Shown here: in pieces, positions 1 through 6,870 of the stretch | Position numbering within the stretch: position 1 is the stretch's first letter | How the letters are laid out: every line of letters begins with the position of its first letter | Assembly: GCA_002331625.1 (NCBI GenBank) | Contig: DCZN01000049.1 | Span: 45,209-64,474 of the forward strand | From: Nitrospira sp. UBA2083 | GTDB taxonomy: Bacteria; Nitrospirota; Nitrospiria; Nitrospirales; Nitrospiraceae | Direction: 5' to 3' | DNA: 19,266 nucleotides | Translations under genes and position numbers: made by a program | Notes under the pieces: generated by a model | The model's input: the letters and a program-made list of their open reading frames with translations, nothing else | The model's database searches: none | Told to the model about the DNA's origin: nothing

Positions 1-584
1 GTCATGGGGCAATTTAAATAATCATCCCCGCCCTTGTCGTAGCGAGAGGCACGGAACACGATATCCATATTAATCGAGTCTGCGTCGACGATCGGCGAGA
101 TGGCGTCATAAAAAAAGAGATGCTGCGACTTCGTGGCGGCGCGGATGGCTTGGGAGAGTTTGTCCGACGTTAAGGGTCCTGTTGCGATGATGCAGCAGCA
201 ATCGGTGGGAATCTCCGCGATCTCCTCGTGCAGGATGCGGATGTTCGGATGGCCTTCGATCGCACGAGTAATGTGCTGAGAGAACTGATCACGATCCACG
301 GCCAGCGCCGACCCAGCCGGCACACGGGCTTGCTCCGCAGCAGCGATGATCAGCGAATTCAGCCGGCGCATCTCTTCCTTGAGGATACCGGGTGCGTTCA
401 GCGGATCGGATGAGCCGAGCGAATTTGAGCAGACGAGTTCGGCCAAGTTTCCCGTCTTATGCGCCTTCGTCATTTCTTTTGGCCGCATCTCGTAGAGCGT
501 AACCTTGGCGCCACGATTTGCCGCTTGCCACGCGGCTTCCGACCCAGCCAGACCCCCGCCTACGATGACGACGTCATCTCTCAT
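1..584 (-). CDS. trmFO: TrmFO, folate/FAD-dependent tRNA (uracil-54-C5)-methyltransferase, 5' part
   Basis: TrmFO uses methylenetetrahydrofolate and reduced FAD to make m5U54 in the T-loop of tRNAs in the cytoplasm. About 194 codons are present; the 3' part lies beyond the left edge. Residues 4-34 form an N-terminal FAD-binding Rossmann motif (VVIVGGGLAGSEAA, then VTLYEMRP). It is followed by the family block AELVCSNSLGSSDPLNAPG with the conserved cysteine at residue 52, and by IIATGPLTSDKL near residue 140. These fit TrmFO rather than the longer MnmG/GidA. The ATG at 584 is preceded by AAGGA at 9-nt spacing and by a strong -35/-10 pair at 615-644. It is transcribed away from the tRNA-Val gene. 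Family assignment is secure; the missing 3' part cannot be judged. Confidence 0.95.
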   Translation of the reverse strand, partial: MRDDVVIVGGGLAGSEAAWQAANRGAKVTLYEMRPKEMTKAHKTGNLAELVCSNSLGSSDPLNAPGILKEEMRRLNSLIIAAAEQARVPAGSALAVDRDQFSQHITRAIEGHPNIRILHEEIAEIPTDCCCIIATGPLTSDKLSQAIRAATKSQHLFFYDAISPIVDADSINMDIVFRASRYDKGGDDYLNCPM

Positions 585-614
585 ACTCAGTATTCCTTGC
601 CGTGAAAGGCGTTC

Positions 615-644
615 ATTCTAGAAACCGTCTTTTGATGAAGTCAA
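615..644 (-). promoter_or_regulatory. trmFO promoter (sigma70-type)
   Basis: On the minus strand TTGACT (639-644) and TAGAAT (615-620) are separated by 18 nt. The predicted start of transcription is about 25 nt upstream of the trmFO ATG. Judged by eye against the TTGACA/TATAAT consensus. Confidence 0.6.
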
Positions 645-682
645 GGTAAACGACTCGGGAAGACGATCACCCAATGCACAAA

Positions 683-702
683 GATCACAGTCAGTGGTGA
701 TC
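683..702. repeat. Inverted repeat GATCAC-N8-GTGATC
   Basis: Arms at 683-688 and 697-702; a further direct copy GATCAC lies at 665-670. The sites sit 21-58 bp upstream of the trmFO -35 box, in the divergent region shared with tRNA-Val. They could be operator half sites; no known regulator is implied. Confidence 0.35.
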
Positions 703-751
703 GCAGAAAATCTTCAACCAGGGCCACCAAGTTGTGACAACCTGAACAGTT

Positions 752-765
752 TGAAACATGTTTCA
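752..765. repeat. Perfect 14-bp palindrome TGAAACATGTTTCA
   Basis: Every base is self-complementary about the centre. The sequence TGAAACATGTTTCACG at 752-767 consists of the two half sites of the ParB-binding parS consensus (TGTTTCACGTGAAACA) in swapped, everted order. It is not a normal parS. It lies in the 279-bp gene-free stretch between trmFO and tRNA-Val. Confidence 0.6.
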
Positions 766-802
766 CGAATGCTCGTACCTTCCCAATTCTTCGTTCTCTG
801 CG

Positions 803-832
803 TTGACTGCTCCCAAGGCGCAGTGCTAGAGT
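803..832 (+). promoter_or_regulatory. tRNA-Val promoter (sigma70-type, extended -10)
   Basis: TTGACT at 803-808, an 18-nt spacer, and TAGAGT at 827-832 preceded by TGC (extended -10). The predicted start near 839 gives a leader of about 25 nt before the tRNA, which RNase P would remove. Confidence 0.55.
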
Positions 833-863
833 TTGACCTCCCTCCAGATCCGTTCTCGGGCTT

Positions 864-938
864 GGGCGATTAGCTCAGTGGTAGAGCGCTTCCTTCACAC
901 GGAAGAGGCCACAGGTTCGATACCTGTATCGCCCACCA
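864..938 (+). tRNA. tRNA-Val (anticodon CAC)
   Basis: The cloverleaf can be drawn by hand. The acceptor GGGCGAT (864-870) pairs with ATCGCCC (928-934), followed by discriminator A and an encoded CCA (936-938). The anticodon stem CTTCC/GGAAG encloses the loop TTCACAC, giving anticodon CAC, which reads GTG valine codons. The T-arm has GGTTCGATACC. The gene is single and has its own promoter upstream. Short reading frames crossing it on the opposite strand are artefacts. Confidence 0.97.
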
Positions 939-1015
939 TTTCCATCCTTTCCTGCGGACTGTCTATCTCCTGAGAAACATAGGGCTTTCTTACCAGATTC
1001 GAAATCGGCGAATTC

Positions 1016-1044
1016 TGGACAGAAACGGGGGTCTCGGCTACACT
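1016..1044 (+). promoter_or_regulatory. Candidate promoter for the 1115 lipoprotein gene
   Basis: TGGACA at 1016-1021, 17 nt, TACACT at 1039-1044. It lies about 70 nt upstream of the ATG. The 176-bp gap after tRNA-Val (939-1114) holds no gene that I can see. Confidence 0.4.
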
Positions 1045-1114
1045 TCTGATTGTTTCCTGCGGATAAGTCAACTTCTGAATAGTCAACAAGGGCCGAACCA
1101 AGCGAGGTACTGTC

Positions 1115-1456
1115 ATGAGAGGAACAGTGACAGCTGTAGGCATCCTGGTGTTGGTGTTGGTGGCAACCGGCTGCAGCACGTTCCGCCAACAGAATCAGGG
1201 CGCTGAGGACAAGGAATATACTCCGCCGACGAGCATTTATAACATCCTCGACAGCACGGCACTGGTCTATTCGGACCCATCGGCAGGATCGCCCATCAAC
1301 GATCACCCCCTTCGGTGGTTTGGGTTTGTCTCTCACCCACTCGGTCACGCGTTCGATTATGCGATCAATCGGCCGATGTATACCCTGGCGAGTGGATTCT
1401 CCTATCTCACTGGATACACGGCGGAAGACAACATGGTGAACGCGCAACGCCGATAG
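1115..1456 (+). CDS. Small conserved-type lipoprotein, function unknown
   Basis: A 113-residue protein with a lipoprotein signal: MR, then a hydrophobic stretch ending in VATGC, with the lipidated cysteine at residue 20. The mature part of about 94 residues is rich in aromatic residues (WFGFVSHPLGHAFDYAINRPMY) and has no further membrane segment. It is probably anchored to the periplasmic face of a membrane. The start is supported by GAGGT six bases upstream. The gene is monocistronic, with a candidate promoter upstream and a strong terminator just downstream. I do not recognise a named family; the lipoprotein call is good, the function is open. Confidence 0.8.
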   Translation: MRGTVTAVGILVLVLVATGCSTFRQQNQGAEDKEYTPPTSIYNILDSTALVYSDPSAGSPINDHPLRWFGFVSHPLGHAFDYAINRPMYTLASGFSYLTGYTAEDNMVNAQRR

Positions 1457-1476
1457 TCCCTTTGGAGCGCTGATGC

Positions 1477-1513
1477 GGCCCGCTTCTCATGGGAGAAGCG
1501 GGCCTTTTTGTTT
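1477..1513 (+). terminator. Rho-independent terminator after the 1115 lipoprotein gene
   Basis: A perfect 12-bp stem, GGCCCGCTTCTC (1477-1488) with GAGAAGCGGGCC (1493-1504), a 4-base loop ATGG, and a T-rich tail TTTTTGTTT at 1505-1513. This is the best intrinsic terminator in the window. Confidence 0.93.
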
Positions 1514-1568
1514 CCACTTCGCCATGACACCCGCAAATCGTGTATTGTTCCTCTCAAGGCATCCACCC

Positions 1569-2717
1569 ATGACCTTCATTCGGTTCATCATCTCAGCTGG
1601 TTTGGTCGTACCGTTAGGTTTAGCCATTGGATGTGGTGGTTCTGATGCCCCGGTGCGGCCTCCGCTTCCTCCATCCAAGAGCGATCTTGTCCTGTTGGCC
1701 TCGACGGCTCTTTGTGAGCGCAAGGCCGATTTCTTGAACAAGCACCCCTCCGCGACGCAGAACTCGAGAGCCTGGGGAAGTGGTCAGGAACTCACCATTT
1801 CTGGAAACAACAGTGCCTCACACGGAGACGAATCCTATTTTTTTGACGAAGACGGTGTTTTGGTTGGAGCCCTCTTCACATTCCCCAAAGGGCTCGATCT
1901 GAAACCCTATTCTGTGTTACGGCAGACGCTTTCCCAGCTGAAACCATCCCTCGAATTCTATTTGAACGTGGCCCAATTGGAAACGCGAACCAACATGGAG
2001 AGCAGCTCGCTTCTCGAAACCGGCGACGAAAAAAGTACGACCCAATATCTTGTGACCGGGTTGCACGACCATCCGATTCTGCTCCAGGCTTCCTTTACCA
2101 TCGACCCCTATGTTCGGCTCTTTTCCCCCTACCGTCGGGAATTTCTCGATCGCCTACGCAATCCAACCGGGGGTACGAGAGGCCAGAATATGGAGAGCCA
2201 GGGGACCGAAGACAAGGAACCGTTCCCCTCGCTGCAGCAATTCGCACGTGGCCAAGCGGCACAGCTCGCGTATTGTGGTGAGAAGGACTATGACATCGCC
2301 GTGGATGCGTACGAACGGGCTATTGCGAGCGGGTTCACCAACAAGGTCTGGCTGGCCGAAGCCCGGCATAAATTCGGTGTGGCTTTGCTGGTCAAGGGTC
2401 AGTTGGAGAAGGCGAAAGCTGAGCTTCTCCAGTCACTTACCCTCCGGCCAAATGTTCCCGAGGTGCTGAACAACCTGGGTACGGTTCAGGTCAAGCTCGG
2501 TGACAAGGCCGCCGGCTTGAGTTCCTTCGAAAAAGCTATTGTCCTTCGCCCTAACTATGCGCTGGCCCGTTACAACCTGGCAGAGATAACCGAGGCGACG
2601 AATCCTAAGCGAGCCATTTCGGAATATGAAACCTACCTCGCGATCGTCGAAGGGGTTCCCGAAGAAGCGGACCGGATCGCACATGCCAAAGAACGTGTGA
2701 AAGCCTTGAAGCGGTGA
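1569..2717 (+). CDS. TPR-repeat lipoprotein
   Basis: The chosen start gives 382 residues, beginning MTFIRFIISAGL with a hydrophobic signal and lipobox LAIGC (cysteine 22), then a Gly/Pro-rich linker. Residues ~40-215 form a domain I do not recognise. Residues ~230-360 contain about four tetratricopeptide repeats; the clearest are AEARHKFGVALLVKGQLEKA and PEVLNNLGTVQVKLGDKAAG, each ending in the LRP turn. TPRs usually mediate protein-protein contacts, here presumably in the periplasm. AAGG lies 9 nt upstream of this ATG. An upstream in-frame ATG at 1473 overlaps the preceding terminator and would bury the signal peptide, so I reject it. It converges with the DksA-type gene 72 nt away; no clear terminator separates them. 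Confidence 0.85.
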   Translation: MTFIRFIISAGLVVPLGLAIGCGGSDAPVRPPLPPSKSDLVLLASTALCERKADFLNKHPSATQNSRAWGSGQELTISGNNSASHGDESYFFDEDGVLVGALFTFPKGLDLKPYSVLRQTLSQLKPSLEFYLNVAQLETRTNMESSSLLETGDEKSTTQYLVTGLHDHPILLQASFTIDPYVRLFSPYRREFLDRLRNPTGGTRGQNMESQGTEDKEPFPSLQQFARGQAAQLAYCGEKDYDIAVDAYERAIASGFTNKVWLAEARHKFGVALLVKGQLEKAKAELLQSLTLRPNVPEVLNNLGTVQVKLGDKAAGLSSFEKAIVLRPNYALARYNLAEITEATNPKRAISEYETYLAIVEGVPEEADRIAHAKERVKALKR

Positions 2718-2789
2718 TCACACTCCATCGGGTGAGCGGATCCGCAATTCTCGAAGTGTCCTTGTATGTCTTGTCGGGAATAGAGCGAT

Positions 2790-3248
2790 TCAGCCTCGAG
2801 CTTGTTCTTCCTGTTCTTGAAGGGTTTTACATTCGATACACAGGGTGGTGACCGGGCGGGCTTTCAGCCGCTTGTAAGGAATCTCTTCGCCACATCGCTC
2901 GCAAATCCCATACGTCGCGGTGTTCATCCGTTCCAGTGCCTCGTCGATCTTCTTGAGCAACTTCCGCTCGCGATCACGAATGCGCATCGAGAAGTTCTGA
3001 TCGACCTCGGCGGACGCCTGGTCGCTGACATCGGGAAATGCCTCGAGGTCCTCCCCACGGCGAGTCAGCACCTCTCCGGCCTCCTCTAGAATCGTGGCTC
3101 GCTGCTGTTCGAGATCACGACGGATGTCATGATATTTTGATTGTGGAGCACCTCCCTCCTGTTTGCCGACCGAGTCTTTGCCGGTGACTGCACTCGGCAT
3201 CTTGGTCGAAGGAGTGCGTTTATTGGAAGGGCGTGCTTTCATAACCAT
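2790..3248 (-). CDS. dksA: DksA/TraR-family zinc-finger transcriptional regulator
   Basis: DksA-type proteins bind RNA polymerase through the secondary channel and, with ppGpp, adjust stringent-response promoters. The product has 152 residues: a basic, low-complexity N-terminus (1-37), a coiled-coil hairpin (~40-110), and a four-cysteine zinc finger (C116, C119, C137, C140; CERCGEEIPYKRLKARPVTT followed by LCIEC). The coiled-coil tip carries FPDVSDQAS, matching the DxxDxA acidic tip motif of true DksA (D73, D76), followed by RIRDRERKLLKKIDEAL, very like E. coli DksA. This argues for a functional regulator rather than a short TraR. An ATG at 3242 is an equally good start because GGA sits 6 nt before it. 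It lies 81 nt downstream of recR on the same strand but has its own promoter. Confidence 0.9.
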   Translation of the reverse strand: MVMKARPSNKRTPSTKMPSAVTGKDSVGKQEGGAPQSKYHDIRRDLEQQRATILEEAGEVLTRRGEDLEAFPDVSDQASAEVDQNFSMRIRDRERKLLKKIDEALERMNTATYGICERCGEEIPYKRLKARPVTTLCIECKTLQEQEEQARG

Positions 3249-3273
3249 TCCGGTCCAAGAGGAGAAGGTGAAA

Positions 3274-3303
3274 ACTATACCAATCGGTTTGGGAAGGGGT
3301 CAA
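3274..3303 (-). promoter_or_regulatory. Promoter of the DksA-type gene
   Basis: On the minus strand TTGACC (3298-3303), an 18-nt spacer, and TATAGT (3274-3279). The predicted start, about 20-25 nt upstream of the coding region, suggests transcription independent of recR. Confidence 0.6.
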
Positions 3304-3329
3304 CCGGGGACGAAATGTCATGCTAAGGT

Positions 3330-3932
3330 TTACAAATCACGCCGACCTTCGATCGATTTCAGCAACGTTACTTCGTCCGCATACTCAATATCCATCCCCA
3401 CCGGAATACCATAGGCAATCCGCGAAACACGAATGCCGAAGGGCTTAAGCAACCGAGTGAGGTAGATGGCGGTCGCTTCTCCTTCAATGGTGGGGTTGGT
3501 CGCGAGAATCACCTCTTCCACTCCGCCTAGCCTCACACGTTCGATGAGTTCTTCAGCTCTGATGTCTCCAGGCCCCACGCCGTCCAATGGGGAGAGCGCG
3601 CCTAACAAGACGTGATAAAGTCCCCGGTAAGCACCTGCCCGTTCGACGGCATACAGGGTACTTGGTTCCTCAACCACGAGGATCTTGCTGCGATCACGTT
3701 TTGGGTCACGACAGAATTCGCACAAGTCTCCTTCGGCAATATTCCGGCATTGGTTGCAAAACGCCAGGCCATCCTTCACCGCACGGATGGCATCCGCGAG
3801 CCGTATGGCATCCTCCCGCTCCGCCTTCATGAGATGAAAGGCCAATCGCTGCGCGCTTTTATGACCGATTCCGGGGAGACGGACCAGTTCTTTGATCAGT
3901 CTTGCCAGCAACCCCTGTTGATCGACGGCCAT
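3330..3932 (-). CDS. recR: Recombination mediator protein RecR
   Basis: RecR acts with RecO (and RecF) to load RecA on SSB-coated gapped DNA. The 200-residue length is typical. In order: helix-hairpin-helix KELVRLPGIGHKSAQRLAFH (residues ~14-33); a C4 zinc finger with C59, C62, C71 and C74; a Toprim domain (~83-178) starting KILVVEEPSTLYAVERAGAY; and the C-terminal GIPVGMDIEYADEVTL segment. The ATG follows the ybaB stop by 2 nt, so the genes are almost certainly co-transcribed and translationally coupled. The order dnaX-ybaB-recR is a widely conserved bacterial block. Confidence 0.97.
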   Translation of the reverse strand: MAVDQQGLLARLIKELVRLPGIGHKSAQRLAFHLMKAEREDAIRLADAIRAVKDGLAFCNQCRNIAEGDLCEFCRDPKRDRSKILVVEEPSTLYAVERAGAYRGLYHVLLGALSPLDGVGPGDIRAEELIERVRLGGVEEVILATNPTIEGEATAIYLTRLLKPFGIRVSRIAYGIPVGMDIEYADEVTLLKSIEGRRDL

Positions 3933-3934
3933 CG

Positions 3935-4258
3935 CTAAAACAGACCAGGGATTTTCATCCCGCCGGTCAAGGCTTTCATTTCCCCTTCCATTAATTCCTT
4001 GGCTTTGCGGAGCGCTTCATTTGTTGCAGCCACGACTAAATCCTGGAGCATATCCACATCGCCGCTCTTGACGACTTCCGGATCGATCGCCACGCTGACG
4101 ATCTGCATCGCCCCGTTCGCGGTGACCGTGACGATCCCACCCCCAGCCGTCCCACTAGCGGTTTTTGACGCCGCTTGTTCTTGGATCTTGGCCATCTGCT
4201 CCTGCATGGCTTGGGCTTGCTTGAGGATGTTGTTCATGTTGCCGAATGGATTTTTCAT
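3935..4258 (-). CDS. ybaB: YbaB/EbfC family nucleoid-associated protein
   Basis: A 107-residue DNA-binding protein thought to form tweezer-like dimers and to act on nucleoid structure; its exact role is unsettled. It opens MKNPFGNMNNILKQAQAMQ, a Gln/Met-rich helix typical of the family. The core is GGGIVTVTANGAMQIVSVAI, then LVVAATNEALRKAKELMEGE, ending in Met/Gly-rich GGMKIPGLF. Its start ATG overlaps the dnaX stop as ATGA (4255-4258). An AGGAGG Shine-Dalgarno lies 7 nt upstream inside the end of dnaX, so translation is coupled. The context between dnaX and recR is canonical. Confidence 0.95.
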   Translation of the reverse strand: MKNPFGNMNNILKQAQAMQEQMAKIQEQAASKTASGTAGGGIVTVTANGAMQIVSVAIDPEVVKSGDVDMLQDLVVAATNEALRKAKELMEGEMKALTGGMKIPGLF

Positions 4259-6051
4259 TCGTTTGCCTCCTGTTGAGCGATAGTGCGCACCTCAGCCAGC
4301 TCCGCACCGAATATCTCGAGCGCCTGCTTCACTGTCGGATTCGTTTTTGCTCGTTCGAACAACGCGAGCCGTTGCTCATGCTCTTTGGCCGCTCGTGCTT
4401 GGGCCATCGTCGGTCCCGGGGGGTGCGTTTCCGTCAGCTCGACGATGCGCACCCGTATGGGATGTCCCAACTGTTGTTCACACAGCTTAGATAAGACCCG
4501 GAGGTTGTCTTCTTTTTCAAGTCGAGCTCTGGCGACAGTCGCCTGCTTGGCAAATCCGATGACGACGAAGCCGCCATCTATTCCAATAAACCGACCGGCT
4601 TCGAGAAAAGGTGCGATGTTTGGAAATGAGGCTGCGATCTCTTCTTGGACTAGTTCCCACTGCAACGTCGGTTGGGGGGCGACGGCTGTGGGAGGTATTG
4701 CGACCGGGGCGATCGTCGCCATATCGGTCACAGGCCTAGAAGGAGAAATCTGGGAAATCGCTGGCCCGGCACCACTCTTCTCCTCGCTGGATGTGTGAGG
4801 AGGTTTAGGGGTGGGCTTTGATGCGGCAGGCATGTCCAGGCGCACAGCAGAGGGGGCCGTTTGCCGACCCTTGCGCGCGTCTGGTTCAGCCAACGGTTTG
4901 GGAGGTGAGGGGGAGGTTGCCTGTCGTGGAAGGGCCGAGGTGCTGTCTCGTGGAGGGAGCATTCGTGTGGCTCGGACGGCCGCGGTTTCCATGACAAAAC
5001 GAGGATGGCTGCTAAATCGTAAGGAATCTTCTGCCTGAATGAAGATTGCCAGTAAGTCCTGGAGCTGTTCCGGAGGCAACGCCTTGGCGTCTGCCGTGAG
5101 CTGCTCCAGATCTTCTTCCGAGGTTTCAATCAAGCTACGCAGCTCTCCTGCTTCCTGAACAACAGCCGCCACGAGTAGATTGCGGATGTTCTCCACCACT
5201 TCAGCGCAAAAGGCTCGTAAGTCATGTCCACGATCCAGTAAATTCGCTATGCTGGTCAAGGCAGCGGCACTGTCTTGATCCATCACAGCTCTCAGGAGTT
5301 TCTGCACCAACTCGTGAGGCACGGACCCTAACAATACTTCAAGATCCGAGTGCCGGATGCTCTTGCCGCCATAGGCAATGGCTTGATCAAGCAGGCTTAA
5401 GGCATCTCGCATGCTCCCTTCACTGGCACGGGCCAAAGCGACGAAGCTTCGGTCTTCCAGCGTTAATTGATCTTGCGCAGCGACGTGTCGAAGTCGTTGG
5501 ATGATTTCTGCCCTGGCGATTCGCCTGAAGTTGTAATGCTGACATCGTGAAAGGATCGTCGCCGGAATTTTGTGAATTTCCGTGGTTGCAAAGATGAACA
5601 CCACATGGGCCGGCGGTTCTTCGAGCGTTTTCAGGAGCGCGTTAAAGGCTGAGTTTGAAAGCATGTGGACTTCGTCGATGATATAAACTCGGAACTGACC
5701 ACGAAACGGCGTAAATTTGACGTTCTCGCGGATTTCCCGCACGTCATCAACACTCGTATTAGACGCGCCGTCGATCTCGACGACGTCTACCGAAGTCCCC
5801 TGGGCAATCTCACGACAGTTTTCACAGATATCACATGGACGACTTGTCGGCCCCCGTTCACAGTTGAGCGCTTTCGCCAAGATTCGGGCAATGGTCGTTT
5901 TCCCGACGCCTCGCGTACCGGAAAACAGGTACGCATGAGCAATTCGCTTCGTCGAGACAGCGTTCATGAGCGTCTGAACGACATGGGGTTGACCGATCAC
6001 ATCGTCAAATGTGCCGGGTCGATATTTGCGTGCGGAAACTTGGTAATCCAA
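4255..6051 (-). CDS. dnaX: DNA polymerase III subunit gamma/tau
   Basis: Clamp-loader ATPase that loads the sliding clamp and links polymerase cores in the replisome. 598 residues: Walker A GTRGVGKT (45-52), four-cysteine zinc site (C64, C73, C76, C79), Walker B IIDEVHM (~124-130), and the SRC arginine-finger motif (168-170). Collar and C-terminal tau-like regions follow after a Pro/Ala/Ser-rich linker (~380-450). The protein matches the family from its first residues (DYQVSARKYRPGTFDDVIGQ), which fixes the start as TTG at 6051; AGGAG lies about 11 nt upstream. I saw no A-rich heptamer on the coding strand that would suggest programmed frameshifting to gamma. It is the first protein gene after SRP RNA in the tRNA-Ser/ffs/dnaX/ybaB/recR run. 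Confidence 0.97.
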   Translation of the reverse strand: MDYQVSARKYRPGTFDDVIGQPHVVQTLMNAVSTKRIAHAYLFSGTRGVGKTTIARILAKALNCERGPTSRPCDICENCREIAQGTSVDVVEIDGASNTSVDDVREIRENVKFTPFRGQFRVYIIDEVHMLSNSAFNALLKTLEEPPAHVVFIFATTEIHKIPATILSRCQHYNFRRIARAEIIQRLRHVAAQDQLTLEDRSFVALARASEGSMRDALSLLDQAIAYGGKSIRHSDLEVLLGSVPHELVQKLLRAVMDQDSAAALTSIANLLDRGHDLRAFCAEVVENIRNLLVAAVVQEAGELRSLIETSEEDLEQLTADAKALPPEQLQDLLAIFIQAEDSLRFSSHPRFVMETAAVRATRMLPPRDSTSALPRQATSPSPPKPLAEPDARKGRQTAPSAVRLDMPAASKPTPKPPHTSSEEKSGAGPAISQISPSRPVTDMATIAPVAIPPTAVAPQPTLQWELVQEEIAASFPNIAPFLEAGRFIGIDGGFVVIGFAKQATVARARLEKEDNLRVLSKLCEQQLGHPIRVRIVELTETHPPGPTMAQARAAKEHEQRLALFERAKTNPTVKQALEIFGAELAEVRTIAQQEANE

Positions 6052-6137
6052 CGATTGTTATGCTCCTGCTGGTAAGGTCTCCGTCCTGAGCGCTAGAGTG
6101 GGTAACAGGGCCCTACTCCGTTGATAAAAGAAGCAGC

Positions 6138-6238
6138 GGGGCCAGGTGATCCTGCGGCACACAGAACTGACTGCTTACCGTTGCTTCCTTCCGGACCTGG
6201 CGGGGTTCACAGGGTTCTATTGCACAGGGCCCAGCCCC
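6138..6238 (-). ncRNA. ffs: Bacterial signal recognition particle RNA (4.5S)
   Basis: The minus strand carries the SRP domain IV signature CCAGGTCCGGAAGGAAGCA with the GGAA tetraloop, followed by the asymmetric internal loop region and GTGTGCCGCAGG. The ends pair: GGGGCTGGG (5', at 6238-6230) with CCTGGCCCC (3', at 6146-6138), allowing G-U pairs. This gives a hairpin RNA of about 101 nt, the short bacterial type lacking an Alu domain. Downstream on the same strand comes a pyrimidine-rich CTGCTTCTTTTATC that may help 3' end formation. It partners Ffh in co-translational targeting. Position upstream of dnaX is conserved in many bacteria. The exact ends are inferred from pairing. Confidence 0.95.
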
Positions 6239-6336
6239 TATCTTCACGTTAGGCTCTCCAAACGGTCCGCAGTCTACTGGCCCGCACGAATTGCGCCACA
6301 ACGATAAAGAACGGGCAATCCACATAAAGGGCGGTA

Positions 6337-6426
<90 letters not shown>

Positions 6427-6450
6427 GTATCGAGAAGTGTAAAGGTCGGC

Positions 6451-6479
6451 ATCTTAGCACGCATGTTCTCCACCGGCAA
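6451..6479 (-). promoter_or_regulatory. tRNA-Ser promoter (extended -10)
   Basis: On the minus strand TTGCCG (6474-6479), 17 nt, TAAGAT (6451-6456), with TGC immediately before the -10. The start is predicted about 18 nt upstream of the tRNA. It may also drive the SRP RNA and dnaX. Confidence 0.5.
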
Positions 6480-6496
6480 GGTGAAGGGACCGCACT

Positions 6497-6615
6497 CCTG
6501 GATCAGGCCCGAGCGAACACTGAGGCAATTTTATATAACGGGAGGGTCACTGCGCGGCGTGATCATTGCGAGGTATTACGTATACACATACGAGCCGTAC
6601 GCGCCTGATCAGGCC
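6497..6615. other. Gene-free divergent region between tRNA-Ser and tRNA-Leu; two near-identical palindromic motifs
   Basis: The 327-bp stretch 6427-6753 has no credible coding region. Besides the two tRNA promoters it holds CCTGGATCAGGCC (6497-6509) and GCCTGATCAGGCC (6603-6615), which differ by one inserted G; the second contains a perfect 12-bp palindrome (6603-6614). There is also an AT-rich patch ATTTTATATAA near 6529-6539 and a small inverted repeat CGTAT-ACAC-ATACG at 6579-6592. These could be regulator sites or chance; no known operator is matched. Confidence 0.3.
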
Positions 6616-6652
6616 ATTCATACTAGGGCTAGAATACCCTCGGTCGTATGGG

Positions 6653-6682
6653 TTGACACTTACCCAGGTCCAACGGTACAAC
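6653..6682 (+). promoter_or_regulatory. tRNA-Leu (and probably tig) promoter
   Basis: A perfect -35 TTGACA at 6653-6658, an 18-nt spacer, and TACAAC at 6677-6682. The start would lie about 64 nt upstream of the tRNA. Confidence 0.45.
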
Positions 6683-6753
6683 GCTATACGACATCGATCG
6701 TTTTGGCTGTCTCGATCACCCATAGTGACGGTTTCTCGGGCGTTCTCCACTAT

Positions 6754-6836
6754 GCGAGAGTGGCGGAACTGGCAGACGCGCGAGACTTAGGATCTCGTGG
6801 GTAACCGTGGGGGTTCAAGTCCCCCCTCTCGCACCA
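6754..6836 (+). tRNA. tRNA-Leu (anticodon TAG)
   Basis: An 83-nt class II tRNA: acceptor GCGAGAG (6754-6760) with CTCTCGC (6826-6832), discriminator A and encoded CCA (6834-6836). The anticodon stem CGAGA/TCTCG encloses CTTAGGA, giving anticodon TAG (UAG), which reads CTA and other CTN leucine codons. The variable arm is TGGGTAACCG and the T-arm GGGGGTTCAAGTCCCCC. Only 34 nt separate it from the tig start, with no promoter visible in between. Confidence 0.97.
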
Positions 6837-6870
6837 CCATTCCGAATTCCCTTTCGCTGGGAGCAAGATA

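Noticed and set aside
752..774. A genuine parS centromere site
   Set aside because: The half sites are in everted order, and the bases after TGTTTCACG do not give the required TGAAACA.
875..1447. 190-codon open frame on the minus strand
   Set aside because: It runs antisense through the lipoprotein gene and the tRNA-Val gene; its composition is unlike a protein, and the plus-strand gene has a signal peptide, SD and terminator.
2737..2746. 10-bp palindrome GCGGATCCGC between convergent genes
   Set aside because: Short, with no T-run or flanking stem, so neither a terminator nor a convincing operator.
4283..4798. 171-codon plus-strand ORF inside dnaX
   Set aside because: Antisense shadow of the dnaX C-terminal region; no SD and no family features.
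4255..6051. Programmed -1 frameshift in dnaX giving a gamma subunit
   Set aside because: I looked for an A AAA AAG-type heptamer on the coding strand. Only runs of five A occur, for example in the codons for LEKED, and no such heptamer is present.
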